Assembly (NCBI RefSeq): GCF_003003285.1
Contig: NZ_PVTP01000006.1
Span: forward strand, 1-64,000
Reading direction: 5' to 3'
Length of the DNA: 64,000 nt
Source: Yoonia maritima
GTDB lineage: Bacteria; Pseudomonadota; Alphaproteobacteria; Rhodobacterales; Rhodobacteraceae
A program made the translations under genes and the position numbers. Of the stretch, positions 1-8,101 are shown in pieces (the first letter of the stretch is position 1; each line of letters begins with the position of its first letter). The notes under the pieces were generated by a model. That model was given only the letters and a program-made list of their open reading frames with translations, made no database searches and was not told the DNA's origin.

Positions 1-94
1 TCAAAACCTCACCGGCACGCGGCCCTTCGAGGTTCACTTCCATCACTTCAAGTGGCTTGCCAGCTGCAACAGCGACCGCGGCACGTGTACGCAT
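1..94 (-). CDS. S-(hydroxymethyl)glutathione dehydrogenase, N-terminal fragment
   Basis: The gene runs off the left edge; only its first 31 codons are here. The translation begins MRTRAAVAVAAGKPLEVMEV and continues with NLEGPRAGEVL, the typical N-terminus of class III (glutathione-dependent) alcohol dehydrogenase, which oxidises S-hydroxymethylglutathione, the adduct of formaldehyde and glutathione. A GGGGGA ribosome-binding site lies about 5 bases before the ATG. The neighbouring PQQ-linked alcohol oxidation genes fit a role in removing formaldehyde made by a methanol-type dehydrogenase (flhA/adhC role). The family call rests on the N-terminus alone, but this stretch is highly conserved. Confidence 0.85.
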   Translation of the reverse strand, partial: MRTRAAVAVAAGKPLEVMEVNLEGPRAGEVL

Positions 95-261
95 TATCTA
101 TCCCCCAAAGGCAATTCTTCTTCAGGGAAAAGTTAGTCAATACGGGTCTCATCCGACAATTACGACTTTGGTCGCTGTTACAGAACAACTGAAACAACGC
201 TCTAAATATGATATAGATTCGCGCGCGATAATGGTCGTTTGTACGACTGACGGGGGAACAC
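95..261. promoter_or_regulatory. Divergent promoter region, formaldehyde dehydrogenase / periplasmic protein
   Basis: Only non-coding space between two divergent genes. It must hold promoters for both. A short inverted repeat, GTCGT-TTGT-ACGAC (234-247), sits just before the ribosome-binding site (GGGGGAA, 252-258) of the rightward gene. No clear -35/-10 pair can be assigned by eye. Confidence 0.4.
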
Positions 262-876
262 ATGTCGAAAATGCGTATGACACTCATCGCAGCCCTATTC
301 CTGGGCCAGCCGGCTTTTGTTTTTGCCGAAGACTACTCTGACCCGACATGGCCATGTGTCCAACGAAAGGTCGAACAACTATCTTTGGGTCTGATGTGGC
401 CGCACCAAGCACCTGAAAACGAAGCCGTGCAAGATCTAACACCTGCTGCCGCAACTTTAGTGGACACGTTGGTATTGCGCCGTGTGTCTATTGACGAAGT
501 TGAAGATATCACAGCTGACTTCGCAGCGACCAACGCTCAGCTTACCCAAGATGATTACACCGCTATTTTTCAGGCGATTTTCAACAGAATTAACAGGGAT
601 CGCACCGATATCATCGCAGGTATCGGTCGCTATTCGCTGTCCCAGATCGACTTAGCCACACGGATAGAAACAGCCCGGATCGACATGGATAATGAAATGG
701 CGAAACAGGACCCCGACTTTGATAAGGTTGATGCGCTTGAAGAACAGTTAGACTGGGACCAGCGCATTTATCGTGACCGTGCACAGTCGTTGCTGTACGT
801 CTGTGAAACGCCCGTCATCTTGGAAAAACGCGCCTATGCCATTGCCCAAACACTATCGCATCACCTGCCCGGTTAG
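262..876 (+). CDS. Unknown exported protein of the PQQ/formaldehyde region
   Basis: 204 residues, not recognised as a named family. Residues 1-22 form a signal peptide (MSKMRM, a hydrophobic core, then FAEDYS), so the mature protein is probably periplasmic. The rest is mostly helical with many charged residues, including a stretch rich in Arg, Asp and Glu around 130-180, and two cysteines (in WPCVQ near residue 31 and YVCET near 180) that could form a disulphide. The ATG at 262 is well placed after GGGGGAA; in-frame ATGs at 271 and 277 would shorten the signal peptide. It diverges from formaldehyde dehydrogenase and ends 4 bases from the convergent metallohydrolase gene, so a role around periplasmic alcohol oxidation is a guess from position only. 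Confidence 0.75.
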   Translation: MSKMRMTLIAALFLGQPAFVFAEDYSDPTWPCVQRKVEQLSLGLMWPHQAPENEAVQDLTPAAATLVDTLVLRRVSIDEVEDITADFAATNAQLTQDDYTAIFQAIFNRINRDRTDIIAGIGRYSLSQIDLATRIETARIDMDNEMAKQDPDFDKVDALEEQLDWDQRIYRDRAQSLLYVCETPVILEKRAYAIAQTLSHHLPG

Positions 877-880
877 GCCA

Positions 881-1924
881 CTATTCCCATTCTAATTCAG
901 TGAACGCCACAGTGGCATTGCGCGGATTGAACTGATCGAACAAATCCCAATCAGCGGCTTGGCTTTGACCGATTACCCGCACAGCGTCCCCTAAACTATC
1001 GCCGCGAACGATCGCAGAACGCGTGTCCGAGATAAGCAGCGCAAGATACGCATTGAGAGGGCCAGCACTATCTGGCCAGTCTAATATCGGACCGCCGTGC
1101 CCGGGCATGATTGTATGATAGGGAAGCGCCTGCAATTCGGTCAGAACCGTTTGCCAACCCAGAACACTGCCATCCAAAGCAGGCGTGTATTCATGAAACA
1201 TCAAATCTCCCGTAAACAAAATACCGCTTGTTGGGTCTCCGACTGTCAGGTCGTTTATAGAATGCCCGTTTGGCCAAGATCGCAGATGTAAAACGCGATC
1301 ACCTAGATCAAGATCCAGCATCTTTTCGACACCGATATCGGGCATAACAACTTGGGTGCCGATAAACCCTGCAGCGCCAATCAAGTCCTGAAATCTGTTC
1401 ATATAGGCGTCGCTTCGATCCGAAAGCCCACGCGCGAGGCCACTGTGACCAACGATCTCAGCACCTGCCTGCGCAAATAATGATGCGCCCAACACGTGAT
1501 CCGGGTGCATATGTGTTAAAACAACGTACCGAACCGGAAGCCCTGTTTCCGACCGAACGGCCCGGTAAATTTGTTCAGAAACGCGACGCGAACCACCGCT
1601 GTCGATAACGGCAACCGCGCTTTTCCCTATTACGAAAGCGACGTTTGCAACGTCGCCTTCATTTTCTGGATTGGCATCACTGATCGCGCCTCGATGGACA
1701 AAAACACCCCGCGCAGCTTGCTGAAATCTCAACGTATCACCAACAGGTGCGCAGGCAGCCATCCCGTGCGGCTCTTCATTTAAAAACAGTTTCAAATCCG
1801 GTGGATTAGCCCGAAGTTGCGCATCACATTCGGCGACCGATATTGACTCATATCCGGGGATTAAGACATCGCGGCAAACCGCCGGATCAGACAGCAAGCA
1901 CAGACTGACGATCGCTTCAAACAT
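881..1924 (-). CDS. Quinoprotein relay system zinc metallohydrolase (SoxH-related MBL fold)
   Basis: 347 residues with a metallo-beta-lactamase fold: the zinc-binding HMHPDH motif, a following GHSG histidine, FTGDLMFH, and MPGHGG near the C-terminus. It resembles the SoxH-related metallohydrolases found beside PQQ-dependent dehydrogenases. The N-terminal segment has cysteines (SLCLL, AVCRD, AECDA) before the hydrolase domain, which begins after about residue 70. I start it at the ATG ending at 1924 (MFEAIVSL), since longer in-frame extension has no family resemblance and lacks a ribosome-binding site. It is divergent from the SoxYZ-like carrier gene, and the two are presumably partners in periplasmic sulphur or thiol chemistry linked to quinoproteins. 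Substrate unknown. Confidence 0.85.
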   Translation of the reverse strand: MFEAIVSLCLLSDPAVCRDVLIPGYESISVAECDAQLRANPPDLKLFLNEEPHGMAACAPVGDTLRFQQAARGVFVHRGAISDANPENEGDVANVAFVIGKSAVAVIDSGGSRRVSEQIYRAVRSETGLPVRYVVLTHMHPDHVLGASLFAQAGAEIVGHSGLARGLSDRSDAYMNRFQDLIGAAGFIGTQVVMPDIGVEKMLDLDLGDRVLHLRSWPNGHSINDLTVGDPTSGILFTGDLMFHEYTPALDGSVLGWQTVLTELQALPYHTIMPGHGGPILDWPDSAGPLNAYLALLISDTRSAIVRGDSLGDAVRVIGQSQAADWDLFDQFNPRNATVAFTELEWE

Positions 1925-2053
1925 GGGGCGGCCTTCGCTTTCATAATGCAAATTCAGTAGCAATTGATCACGAAAACGCGAACCGATACTAAGGATTACT
2001 CCTGTATTTTTGCCATTTGTGCTACAAAACATCGATCAAAAGAGGAGAAACCG
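1925..2053. promoter_or_regulatory. Divergent control region, metallohydrolase / SoxYZ-like carrier
   Basis: A 129-base gap between divergent genes. A strong ribosome-binding site AGAGGAGA (2041-2048) serves the rightward gene. No operator was recognised. Confidence 0.4.
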
Positions 2054-2851
2054 ATGAAACGTCTTCTTGCTGCATCTTTGTTTGCGGTCTTGTCGCAGGC
2101 CGCCATTGCCCAAGGCAACGCCCTGATCGAAAGCGAAAGCTGGAACGAGCTACGCTTTGATTTCGTCGGTGACACCACATTGCATGACGGTGCCGCATTG
2201 TTCACGGTTGAGACGCCGTATCGCGCGCATGATGCTGCCACGGTTCCCATTGTTATTTCGCAATCGGCGGATGCAACGCCGATCCACGGCGCACTGGTGA
2301 TCATCGACGAAAACCCTGCCCCGCTGGCCGCAGATTTAACATTCAGCGAAGCCATGTGGCCGCTAGATTTTGAACTACGGGTAAGAGTCAACCAATACTC
2401 GAACATCCGTGTCATTGCAGAAACTGATGATGGTCTGTTTATGAACGGTGGATATGTCAAAGCATCCGGTGGCTGTTCTGCCCCCGCATCGCGTGATCCC
2501 GAAGTTGCCTTAGCGTCGATGGGGCAAATGCGGCTGCGTAGTTTTGACGACACGCCGCGCATGTCAGGGCAACGGCGCGAAGCCCAGGTCATGATCCGAC
2601 ATCCAAACTATTCCGGCCTTCAAAGAGACCAAATAACCCAGCTGTTCGTCAGCGCGCATTTCATCAACCTGATCGAAGTTTTTCAAGGTGACGAAATATT
2701 ATTCACGCTTGAGGGCGGGATATCAGTCAGTGAAAATCCGGTTTTTCGGTTCGGTTACCGTGACAACGGTGCACCAACAATCCGCATTCGGGCGCGTGAC
2801 ACCGAAGGCAACATTTTCGAACAGGTTCTCGCAAAAGACGACGGTGCCTAA
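2054..2851 (+). CDS. Quinoprotein dehydrogenase-associated SoxYZ-like carrier
   Basis: 265 residues. A signal peptide (MKRLLAASLFAVLSQAAIAQ) is followed by a SoxY-like half ending in the motif VKASGGCSAPAS, with a single cysteine equivalent to the swinging-arm cysteine of SoxY, and then a SoxZ-like beta-sandwich half (from about residue 170, MIRHPNYSG onward). SoxY and SoxZ are separate proteins in the thiosulphate-oxidising Sox complex; here they are fused, as in the family found next to PQQ dehydrogenases. Unlike SoxY, the cysteine is internal, not at the C-terminus. Start chosen at 2054 because of the AGAGGAGA site and signal peptide. It overlaps the convergent gene downstream by 4 bases. 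Confidence 0.88.
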   Translation: MKRLLAASLFAVLSQAAIAQGNALIESESWNELRFDFVGDTTLHDGAALFTVETPYRAHDAATVPIVISQSADATPIHGALVIIDENPAPLAADLTFSEAMWPLDFELRVRVNQYSNIRVIAETDDGLFMNGGYVKASGGCSAPASRDPEVALASMGQMRLRSFDDTPRMSGQRREAQVMIRHPNYSGLQRDQITQLFVSAHFINLIEVFQGDEILFTLEGGISVSENPVFRFGYRDNGAPTIRIRARDTEGNIFEQVLAKDDGA

Positions 2852-3195
2852 AAACAAAGAATTTCGGCCTCGGCCTGTGCACGCCGTAAATCGGCAACGA
2901 TGGCCTGCGTCATAGATGCCGTTCGAAATATCGCCATACGTTCCCCCCCAGCCAACTGCATTGAAAGCACGGTCTCGGCCTCGACATAGCGTTCATAGGG
3001 TAGGATCGTGGCAATATGATCGATGGAGCATGCGCATTTCGCCAACTGATCCCGCCCCTGCCCGTTCACCGCCATGCAGCCGAAAACGTAGTCTGCACGT
3101 GCAATTGTTGGGTAGTCATTCAATTGATCACTGACGGATTGCGCAAAAGCAGAGCTCCCCAGCAGTATCAGTGCGCTTGCAAGAAGGTTTTTCAT
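2848..3195 (-). CDS. Unknown small exported protein, four cysteines
   Basis: 115 residues with a signal peptide (MKNLLASALILLGSSAFAQ). The mature part has four cysteines: FGCMAVNGQ, KCACSID and the C-terminal ILCF. This suggests disulphides or a metal or cofactor site in the periplasm. A CxC (CAC) motif is present, but no haem-binding CxxCH. Its ATG overlaps the stop of the preceding gene (ATGA), so both are co-translated as the last genes of the regulator/FIST/kinase operon. I do not recognise the family; position in a PQQ island is the only functional hint. Confidence 0.75.
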   Translation of the reverse strand: MKNLLASALILLGSSAFAQSVSDQLNDYPTIARADYVFGCMAVNGQGRDQLAKCACSIDHIATILPYERYVEAETVLSMQLAGGERMAIFRTASMTQAIVADLRRAQAEAEILCF

Positions 3196-3827
3196 TCTGC
3201 CACCTCAGGCATCAAATTCAGGGTGTTGCTGTAGCCGTCATCGCCACTGGCATCCGATGCAACTGCCGACAGCGATACATACCAACCCGGCACTGCCTCA
3301 GACATGACAAAGGTCATTTCTAGGTTGCCATAAACGCCCATGCGCTCGCGGTTTTCATCGTTTTCAAATGGACGGAATGTGATTTGCTTAACCGGTACTT
3401 CACCGTCCCCAAAAGGGATCATTGCGTCGTCAATCGGCGCAGGGGTGATCAGCGCTTCTTTGATACGGTTGCGAATATAAAATGGGCTTCCGCCAGCTTC
3501 GTGGGCGACATCACGTAGCACTGTTTCAACGAAATACATGATAATTGGGTTTCCAACAGTCGCGGGAAACTGTCCCAGATTACGATGCTGATCTCCTTGC
3601 AAAAACCGAAGCACAGCCATGTCATCAGGTGCAAAACTAAGCGCCACGTCACCCGAATGGCGTTGTCCATATTCAGGATTGCTGGCGACAATGGTTTCGC
3701 GGTCATAAAGCAGATCGTGCTGAACCCCGGTCAAGGTACCCTGCTTAAAGATCAAATCATAGATTTCTTCTGCGTGAACCGGCGTCGCAAGAAGCAACAC
3801 CATAAGCATGTATCTTAACAACTTCAT
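3192..3827 (-). CDS. Unknown exported protein of the FIST/kinase operon
   Basis: 211 residues: a signal peptide (cleavage near VHA-EE, residue 20) then a soluble beta-rich domain with no cysteine, motifs such as GNPIIMYFVETVLRD and ITFRPFENDENRERMG, and no membrane anchor. The gene starts 45 bases after the hybrid kinase stop and overlaps the next gene by ATGA. No named family is recognised. It probably acts in the periplasm with its four-cysteine neighbour. Confidence 0.72.
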   Translation of the reverse strand: MKLLRYMLMVLLLATPVHAEEIYDLIFKQGTLTGVQHDLLYDRETIVASNPEYGQRHSGDVALSFAPDDMAVLRFLQGDQHRNLGQFPATVGNPIIMYFVETVLRDVAHEAGGSPFYIRNRIKEALITPAPIDDAMIPFGDGEVPVKQITFRPFENDENRERMGVYGNLEMTFVMSEAVPGWYVSLSAVASDASGDDGYSNTLNLMPEVAE

Positions 3828-3872
3828 TCGCCCCTTTTCGCTATCAGCAGAGTATTCAATTATTGCACGACG

Positions 3873-6131
3873 TCATTGCAGACTTTGGTCGTATCCTTCG
3901 CTGCGCGCTCGTGGCACCTGCCGGGTTTTCCAATCTATCAGCGACCGCAGTCGCGACAGGTTAACCGGCTTCGTCAGCACTGATATTCGCAGCTGGGCGC
4001 ACAGGTCCTTTATGGATGTTTCTTGATTGGCGGTGATAATTATTGCGGGCAGTCCTGCACCAGCTTGCTGACGTAGTGCGATGATGCTTTCGATGCCAGT
4101 ATCACCATGATCCAATTGATAATCTGCCAAAATCACGTCTGGGCTCATCCCCAACTCTGCCACCATTTCAACAGCTTGTTCGGTCGAGGTACACGCAAGA
4201 ACGCTTGCGCCCCAACTCTCTAGTCGGCGTGACATTGCAAACAGCACACCAGGGTCATTTTCAATCATCACAACAATCAAATCCAAGGATTCTGATGTTT
4301 GTGACGTGACATTTGGCGTGTCTGAATGCGCGCCCACGCCTGCAGTTACCATCGGCAAGGTAATCGAAAACACCGACCCTTTGCCCGGCTGCGAGCGCAC
4401 GGACACCTTATGCCCTAAGTGCGCACATGCCCGCTGCACAATCGATAGCCCTAGGCCCATACCCATACCGCTGCCACCATCAACCCGCGTGAATTCTTGG
4501 AAAACCCGTTCTTGGTCGGCCTTTGTTATTCCAACACCCGTGTCCCAGACCTCGATCACAACGGAATTTCCGCGACGGCGGCACCCCAAAAGTACACGAC
4601 CTGACTTTGTGTATTGGATCGCGTTATTGACCAAATTTTGAACCGATCGAGATAGATAACGTTGGTCGCTACGTACCCATACGCGGCTTGGAACCACCTC
4701 AAGCCGCAGACCTTTTTCGACAGCCAACGGCCCCATATCATTCGCGATGTTGCGCATGATGCCATCAAGCGCAAAATCCGTCACCGCAAGTTTCATATCC
4801 ACAGATTCAAGTCGCGAAATATCGAGCAACGCGTGAAGCAACGATTCCATAGATTGGAATGAATGATCAATCCTTTGAACAGTATCCCGTACGTCGTTTG
4901 CTAACGCCATATCCGATAATGATGAAATCAACAGTTTTGCCGCATTGATGGGCTGCAACAAATCATGCGAAGCCGCCGCAAAGAACCGCGTTTTTGAACT
5001 CATCGCGGCTTCGACCTCGGCTTTTGCCTGCCGTAGATCCTCTTCGATGCTTTCTAGCGCCGTATATTGCCCGCGCAATTCTTTGTTCAAATCAGTCAGC
5101 TCTTGCGTGCGCTCTTGGACCCTGTTTTCTAGCTGTTCTGTCGTCTGAGACTGCACAGTCACATCCATCACGTTCACGATGCAGCCACCGTCTGGTAGCG
5201 GGTTCACTACGAATTCTAGAACAGTATGGTTTTTCTGGCGCCGGCGGAGATGCAGGCTTTCTTTGCGGCGTAGATACCGCAGCAAAGTTGTAAAGTTATC
5301 GTGCCGCAAGTCGCCCATGATTGAATGCGCGCTCAGATGCTCAACAATTTGGGCATACGAAGTCCCAACACAAGCAAGACGACCGGGGAGAGAAAGCAAG
5401 CTCGTAAAACGTGCATTTCCAAACAACATCGTGCCATCGGACGAGAACGTACACACACCTTGCGGCATGTTATCAAATGCTGCGCTTAAAAAATGCTCTT
5501 GCGCGTCGATAAGTTGGTCTTTTTCCAGCCGATTGGACCGCACGACCGACGTGATTTCAGTTTGAAATACGACAATATTATTGTGGCTCGTTTGCCGATA
5601 ATTGATGACGAACCAACGATCATTCTTGATTTCAAACACAAATGGCGCGGGCGCTTCGTTCGCTTGGGCTGCATTACCGGCAAGTTTTTCGGCGTCACTA
5701 TCGCGGGCGATGTAGGTGCTTTTTGTCAGACTATCGAAATATGTCTCTAACGATAGCCCTGGACCAATAACATCGTGAACGTCCGGAATCAGCTTTTTGA
5801 AATAGTCGTTGTAAACGCGCAAACGACCACCTGTGAATAACGCAAACCCCCCTTCCATCGACTCTAACGCGTCGGTCAGGCTTTGTTCGGTTTGGTTACG
5901 CGCTTCTTCTGATGTTTCCAGCTCTGTGCTGGTTTGGCCAAGCGTGTTTAGCGCTGCTTCTAGGTCGCGCGTTTTCTCTGATACTTTGCTTTGCAGCGTA
6001 ATCGCTGACTGAAACAACGAATATGCCGAACGGCCTAATTCATGCCGTTGGTTGGCACGCTGGACAAGCGCTTTGATGATCTTGTCTTGTTGCGCGACTT
6101 GAACATCAAGTGGGAGATCACGATCAATCAT
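3873..6131 (-). CDS. Cytoplasmic hybrid sensor histidine kinase with PAS domains
   Basis: 752 residues, no membrane segment. Order: N-terminal coiled coil (to about 90), a PAS-like domain (about 90-195), a second PAS-like domain (about 212-330), a coiled coil, the HisKA dimerisation helix with phospho-acceptor His389 in ASHDLLQP, the ATPase domain (N box near 500-507, GMGMGLGLS near 556-563), and a receiver domain with Asp670 in LADYQL and the invariant Lys in LTKPV. Input is therefore soluble and probably comes from the co-encoded FIST protein, whose stop overlaps this start (ATGA). The family resembles the PAS_7/hybrid kinases that control one-carbon or alcohol oxidation in alphaproteobacteria (such as FlhS of Paracoccus); that equivalence is inferred. 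Confidence 0.9.
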   Translation of the reverse strand: MIDRDLPLDVQVAQQDKIIKALVQRANQRHELGRSAYSLFQSAITLQSKVSEKTRDLEAALNTLGQTSTELETSEEARNQTEQSLTDALESMEGGFALFTGGRLRVYNDYFKKLIPDVHDVIGPGLSLETYFDSLTKSTYIARDSDAEKLAGNAAQANEAPAPFVFEIKNDRWFVINYRQTSHNNIVVFQTEITSVVRSNRLEKDQLIDAQEHFLSAAFDNMPQGVCTFSSDGTMLFGNARFTSLLSLPGRLACVGTSYAQIVEHLSAHSIMGDLRHDNFTTLLRYLRRKESLHLRRRQKNHTVLEFVVNPLPDGGCIVNVMDVTVQSQTTEQLENRVQERTQELTDLNKELRGQYTALESIEEDLRQAKAEVEAAMSSKTRFFAAASHDLLQPINAAKLLISSLSDMALANDVRDTVQRIDHSFQSMESLLHALLDISRLESVDMKLAVTDFALDGIMRNIANDMGPLAVEKGLRLEVVPSRVWVRSDQRYLSRSVQNLVNNAIQYTKSGRVLLGCRRRGNSVVIEVWDTGVGITKADQERVFQEFTRVDGGSGMGMGLGLSIVQRACAHLGHKVSVRSQPGKGSVFSITLPMVTAGVGAHSDTPNVTSQTSESLDLIVVMIENDPGVLFAMSRRLESWGASVLACTSTEQAVEMVAELGMSPDVILADYQLDHGDTGIESIIALRQQAGAGLPAIIITANQETSIKDLCAQLRISVLTKPVNLSRLRSLIDWKTRQVPRARSEGYDQSLQ

Positions 6132-7294
6132 AAATCCATCTTGAGACTAGACGAAAAGAACGCAATGCCGACAAAGGTCTGGTTCATGTGAACGCCGCCG
6201 TGCTGTTCACCGTATGTATTAAACCCCAACACACGCCTGTCGCGCAGCACCTTTGATGCTTCGCCACTTAACTGTTTTTGTTCAATTTCAAGCCGCCTTA
6301 GCACACAATCGAAACCTAAAATGAAATGCGGCGTTTCCCCGCGTGGGCCAGTAACAGCAAGTTCCGCATCCATCGTTTTGATGATTTCTTTCCCCCGTGC
6401 AAGCGTCAGCACAAGACCGTTTTCGATCGCAGACAAAAACGTCAAAGCACCATCATCAAGTACCTCTTGGATTGCGCGAACGTGCCAGTTATCCAAATTG
6501 CGCACCAACACCGGATTTTCTGCAAAAACCCGTGGGGATAGATCAGCAACATCATAGCCGATCAAACGCGCATATTCGTCTGCTGCAACTGCGCCATTGA
6601 TTTCCGTCACGATCCTATCGTCAGGGCGTGCTTGCGTGACAACCAACTGGCGTTCTGTCGGCATAAAGTGATCGAATTCAACGCCTTCGAATACAAGGTC
6701 CGTTTCAACGATCAGCAAAAGTGCTGCGTCTTCATGAAATGCGCCACCATGCAAAACATAGGTACCATCAAACGCGAGCCCATGCCCCGCGGACCCCCCG
6801 AAGACTGGAATATCACCTAGGCCTGCGTCCAATGCAGCGACCAAAACGTCTTCTTGCTTAGACAGCCCATCTGCAATCGTAATTGCAAACCTGCGCCAAC
6901 CGGCTGTGGTTTGGAAACGCTGGGCAAGCGTTTGCGCCGCCAATGCGGTTTGCTCAATAGAAACCGGCTTGAGCGGGCTAAACAGCTTAGATGAACATCT
7001 GAAATGATCACGTGGAAACGACACAAGCATTAGTGCATTATCAGCATAACCTTGCGGTGTAATTTGCCCGCCAGTGGTGCATCCGAATGCCAATGTTTGC
7101 GGCAGATGCAGCGCAAGACTAGCGGCGACCTTGCTGGTGTCTAAGCATTCAGGAACAAAGACCAAAACAAAGCAAATGCCTTCAGCCGGCAATTGCGCCA
7201 CTGCTTCTGATACGGCGATATCAGGATCGGCAGACATAGAAACGCCCACCGACACAATACTTGCGCCAGTAAAGTCACCATCAACCATATTCAT
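6128..7294 (-). CDS. FIST-domain ligand sensor protein
   Basis: 388 residues forming FIST_N (about 30-225, with FVPECLDTSKVA and FGCTTGGQITPQGYADNALM) and FIST_C (about 230-370, VTEINGAVAADEYARLIG and HFILGFDCVLRRLE). FIST proteins are intracellular small-ligand sensors coupled to signalling proteins. The gene lies between a LuxR-type response regulator (7 bases upstream) and a hybrid kinase (4-base overlap), so it most likely supplies the sensory input to that kinase. The C-terminal GEQHGGVHMNQTFVG is typical of this family. Ligand unknown; from the context a small alcohol, aldehyde or amino acid derivative is possible, but that is inference. Confidence 0.88.
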   Translation of the reverse strand: MNMVDGDFTGASIVSVGVSMSADPDIAVSEAVAQLPAEGICFVLVFVPECLDTSKVAASLALHLPQTLAFGCTTGGQITPQGYADNALMLVSFPRDHFRCSSKLFSPLKPVSIEQTALAAQTLAQRFQTTAGWRRFAITIADGLSKQEDVLVAALDAGLGDIPVFGGSAGHGLAFDGTYVLHGGAFHEDAALLLIVETDLVFEGVEFDHFMPTERQLVVTQARPDDRIVTEINGAVAADEYARLIGYDVADLSPRVFAENPVLVRNLDNWHVRAIQEVLDDGALTFLSAIENGLVLTLARGKEIIKTMDAELAVTGPRGETPHFILGFDCVLRRLEIEQKQLSGEASKVLRDRRVLGFNTYGEQHGGVHMNQTFVGIAFFSSSLKMDL

Positions 7295-7301
7295 AATTAA
7301 A

Positions 7302-8027
7302 CTAGCTTAACTGCGCACGCGCGTTTGTATCTGACAACGACTGCGGACGATTTAACGTTGCACTGTTTACCAAAACAGCGGCTTGGGTTCTGTTGCTTAC
7401 ACCCAACCGACGCAGCAACGCTGTGATATGTGCCTTGACCGTGCCTTCGGCGACCGAAAGTTCGTAAGCGATCACTTTGTTTGGCTTGCCTGCTGAAATA
7501 AGCTCCATAATCCGGCGCTGCTGTGGGGTAAGGCGCGCAATTCGCTTTGATGCTTCTTGCATACTAACCGGGTCCTGCGCGGTCTGTCTTGGCTTTGGGC
7601 AATAGCAAGGCGGTAGATAACGTGCGCCTTCCTGAACCTGCGCAAGCGCATCCCCGATCACGGTACGCGGCGCGTCTTTTGGTACAAACCCCATCGCCCC
7701 AGCATCCATCGCCGCCTGAATCGTATCATCTGATGAATCCGCCGAAATGACGACGATTGGCATGTCTTGACAATGTTCCTTAAGTTGGAAAAAGCCGCTT
7801 AACCCTGTCGCATCTGGCAAACCCAAATCCAGCAAAACCAAATCTGGCGTCGGCCCTGCACCCAGTGCTTTCATCGCTCCCTCCAATGAATTCACCGAAT
7901 TGACTTGTTTAATCTTAAAGGCGGATGACAGCGATGCTGCCATCGCGTCACAATACAGCGGATGATCATCCACCACGAGTATATGGCTGGCAGAGAAATG
8001 CTTCTCTGCACTCGCAAAATTAGACAT
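7302..8027 (-). CDS. LuxR/NarL-type response regulator
   Basis: 241 residues. The receiver domain has the acidic pair in VVDDHP, phospho-acceptor Asp67 in LVLLDLGLPDA and Lys in VPKDAP; the LuxR-type helix-turn-helix follows near 165-230 (LTPQQRRIMELISAGKPNKVIAYELSV region, only in part quoted). The ATG at 8027 follows GGGAGGAAC, an excellent ribosome-binding site. First gene of an operon with the FIST sensor and hybrid kinase. Together they form a three-part signalling system, similar in layout to FlhR/FlhS-type control of formaldehyde and PQQ-dependent oxidation; targets probably include genes in this island. Confidence 0.9.
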   Translation of the reverse strand: MSNFASAEKHFSASHILVVDDHPLYCDAMAASLSSAFKIKQVNSVNSLEGAMKALGAGPTPDLVLLDLGLPDATGLSGFFQLKEHCQDMPIVVISADSSDDTIQAAMDAGAMGFVPKDAPRTVIGDALAQVQEGARYLPPCYCPKPRQTAQDPVSMQEASKRIARLTPQQRRIMELISAGKPNKVIAYELSVAEGTVKAHITALLRRLGVSNRTQAAVLVNSATLNRPQSLSDTNARAQLS

Positions 8028-8101
8028 TTTAGTTCCTCCCAGCAAAAGCGTAGCGGAACATCTGGTTTCCACAAAGCACCTTTTGGGCGAGTCGGCATAT
8101 T

